Below, in pieces: positions 12,979 to 14,371 of a stretch of DNA of 14,371 nt; within the stretch, counting starts at the first letter, position 1; each line of letters begins with the position of its first letter. Made by a program: the position numbers and the translations under genes. Under the pieces are notes generated by a model, which was given only the letters and a program-made list of their open reading frames with translations, did not search any database and was not told where the DNA came from. Origin of the DNA: Acidimicrobiia bacterium (GTDB lineage Bacteria; Actinomycetota; Acidimicrobiia; Spongiisociales; UBA5794); NCBI GenBank assembly GCA_029934555.1, contig JAOZMA010000023.1, forward strand, positions 1-14,371, in the 5' to 3' direction.

Positions 12979-14371
12979 TTGACGACACCAGACACCAATC
13001 CATCACCTCACTCGGGCAACTCGCTGCACCGGACTCTTGGCCTTTATGCGGTGTTCACGATCTCGATCGGAGCGATGATCGGATCGGGGATCTTCGTACT
13101 GCCGGGTCTCGCGTTCAAGATCGCCGGTCCCGCAGTCGTCCTTGCGTTCTTCCTCGCGGGCGTCGTCGTCCTGCCGGCCGCACTGTCCCAGTCTGAGATG
13201 GCGACCGCCATGCCGGAGGCTGGAGGCACCTACCTCTACATCGACCGTGCAATGGGACCCCTCATGGGGACGATCGCCGGCTTCGGCGTGTGGTTCTCGC
13301 TCGTCTTCAAGGCGTCCTTCGCCCTCGTCGGCCTCTCGGCCTACCTCGAGTTCTTCGTCGATCATCCCGAGCGCCCGGTTGCAGCCGTGCTTGCGGTTCT
13401 CCTGATCATCGTCAATCTGATCGGCGTCCGTCAGACTGCCGGATTCCAAGCAGCACTCGTCTCCATCGTCCTCCTCCTGCTTGCCGGGTTCGTCATTCTC
13501 GGGGCACCGAACACCGACCCGGGGGCGTTCGAGCCCTTCTTCTCGGAAGGATGGAAGGGATTGTTCTCGGCCACTGCGGTCGTCTTCGTGTCGTACATCG
13601 GTGTTACGAAAGTGGCGAGCGTTGCCGAAGAGGTCAAGCGTCCAGGCCGCAATATCCCGTTGAGCATCTTGATATCAGTCGGTATCGCGATGCTCCTGTA
13701 TCCGGCTGTTGTCGCCGTGATGGTCGGGGTAACACCCGCGGCTGAATTGGCCGGCACCGAGACGCCGGTCCTCACGGCCGCCACGCACTTCATGGGAACG
13801 GCTGGGACGTACGTCATCGCCGGAACGGCCGTCCTGGCGCTTCTGTCGATGGCGAACGCCGGCGTGATCGCCTCGGCTCGCTACCCATTCGCCATGGCTC
13901 GCAACGCCCTTGCCCCCGCCTTCCTCGCTCGAATCGGGGGCCGCTCGGGAGTACCCGTCGCGGGGATCACGGTGACCGGAATACTGCTCATCGTCCTCGT
14001 TCTGTTCGTTCCGCTCATCGAACTCGCGAAGTTGGCCTCGGCGTTTCAACTCCTCGTCTTCGCTCTCGTGAACCTGGCCTTGATCGCCTTTCGCGAGGGG
14101 CACCTCGACTGGTATCAGCCGAAGTTCCGCTCCCCCATGTACCCCTTCGTCCAGATCTTCGGCATCACTGCATCGCTGCTGCTCCTCACCCAGATGGGAC
14201 TCGTCCCTCTCCTCGGCGCCGTGGCTTTCATCATCGCGGGAGTCGTCTGGTATCGCATATTCGGCCAGTCGCGCGCCGTCAAGGAGTCGGCAGCCCGCGA
14301 CGCATTCCGGCTGCGCGAAGACGCGCGACTCGTCCAGACCACTGCCGCCGCGGTGGCAGCCGGAGGGCGCA
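12979..14371 (+). CDS. APC-superfamily amino acid permease, 3' end outside window
   Basis: A frame of 464 visible codons that runs off the right edge. The TTG at 12979 is the only reasonable start before the first membrane helix; there is no Shine-Dalgarno, and TAGGTT (12963-12968) lies 10 nt upstream. The APC motif GAMIGSGIF (31-39) is the unwound part of helix 1 that binds the amino group, and AEEVKRPGRNIP (216-227) is the conserved loop after helix 6. About twelve membrane segments are visible, followed by a charged cytoplasmic tail (QSRAVKESAARDAFRLRED). A longer C-terminal domain beyond the window is possible, since the tail is still running. The substrate (amino acid or polyamine) is not readable. 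It lies 68 bp after the MFS gene with no clear terminator between, so co-transcription is possible. Confidence 0.85.
   Translation, partial: MTTPDTNPSPHSGNSLHRTLGLYAVFTISIGAMIGSGIFVLPGLAFKIAGPAVVLAFFLAGVVVLPAALSQSEMATAMPEAGGTYLYIDRAMGPLMGTIAGFGVWFSLVFKASFALVGLSAYLEFFVDHPERPVAAVLAVLLIIVNLIGVRQTAGFQAALVSIVLLLLAGFVILGAPNTDPGAFEPFFSEGWKGLFSATAVVFVSYIGVTKVASVAEEVKRPGRNIPLSILISVGIAMLLYPAVVAVMVGVTPAAELAGTETPVLTAATHFMGTAGTYVIAGTAVLALLSMANAGVIASARYPFAMARNALAPAFLARIGGRSGVPVAGITVTGILLIVLVLFVPLIELAKLASAFQLLVFALVNLALIAFREGHLDWYQPKFRSPMYPFVQIFGITASLLLLTQMGLVPLLGAVAFIIAGVVWYRIFGQSRAVKESAARDAFRLREDARLVQTTAAAVAAGGR

Noticed and set aside
1..14371. CRISPR arrays, tRNA/rRNA genes, transposases, phage or defence modules
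   Set aside because: I looked for spaced direct repeats, cloverleaf-type sequence and the relevant protein motifs on both strands and saw none.

Overview
This 14.4 kb window is ordinary-looking chromosomal DNA from a high-GC bacterium, most probably an Actinomycetota and perhaps an Acidimicrobiia-type lineage. The pointers are GC-rich codon use, a Thr-rich linker in a lipoprotein (1-684), GTG and TTG starts, and several genes that begin 6-7 nt after a TANNNT-type -10 hexamer with no Shine-Dalgarno sequence (leaderless mRNAs). The taxonomic call is inference. I see no rRNA, tRNA, CRISPR, phage or insertion sequence. The window cuts two genes, one at each end, and no stretch longer than about 160 bases is without a gene.

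Layout. 1-684 (minus): a Thr-linker lipoprotein followed by the start of an overlapping secreted protein. 813-1229 (plus): a four-helix membrane protein that meets, stop against stop, a minus-strand pair (1230-3043) made of a B12-binding radical SAM enzyme translationally coupled to a small membrane protein. 3190-4194 (plus): a DRG-like GTPase with a TGS domain. 4202-6704: a block bounded by two inverted 45-bp near-identical repeats. It holds a 5'-truncated histidine kinase remnant and a 601-residue fusion of a PfkB-type kinase with a domain resembling the queuosine-5'-phosphate glycosylase QNG1 (DUF2419), carrying an extra endonuclease III-like four-cysteine loop. 6730-8439: an AidB-like acyl-CoA dehydrogenase, closed by a bidirectional terminator. 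8508-9187 (minus): two small membrane proteins, one with an extreme Glu-rich tail and one of the LapA family. 9283-9372 (plus): a 29-residue membrane peptide behind a perfect palindrome. 9464-11510 (minus): a divergent IF-1 coupled to an RRM protein, then a YbjQ-family protein and an agmatinase-family ureohydrolase. 11570-12910 (plus): a UMF1-type MFS transporter. 12979-end (plus): an APC amino acid permease, open at the window edge.

The most interesting object is the kinase-glycosylase fusion. If both halves act on the same substrate, one polypeptide would phosphorylate a (modified) nucleoside and then cleave its base from the nucleoside 5'-phosphate; queuosine salvage is the leading guess. 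The second is the repeat pair, one copy of which ends within about 20 bp of where a histidine kinase is cut off. The third is a small regulatory region (9200-10500) with three palindromes or hairpins in promoters and leaders, serving a 29-residue membrane peptide, an RRM/IF-1 pair and ybjQ.

Functional links are loose. The agmatinase, MFS and APC genes could form a guanidino/amino-acid use neighbourhood; the RRM and IF-1 genes form a translation-related operon. Everything else looks like single-gene units.
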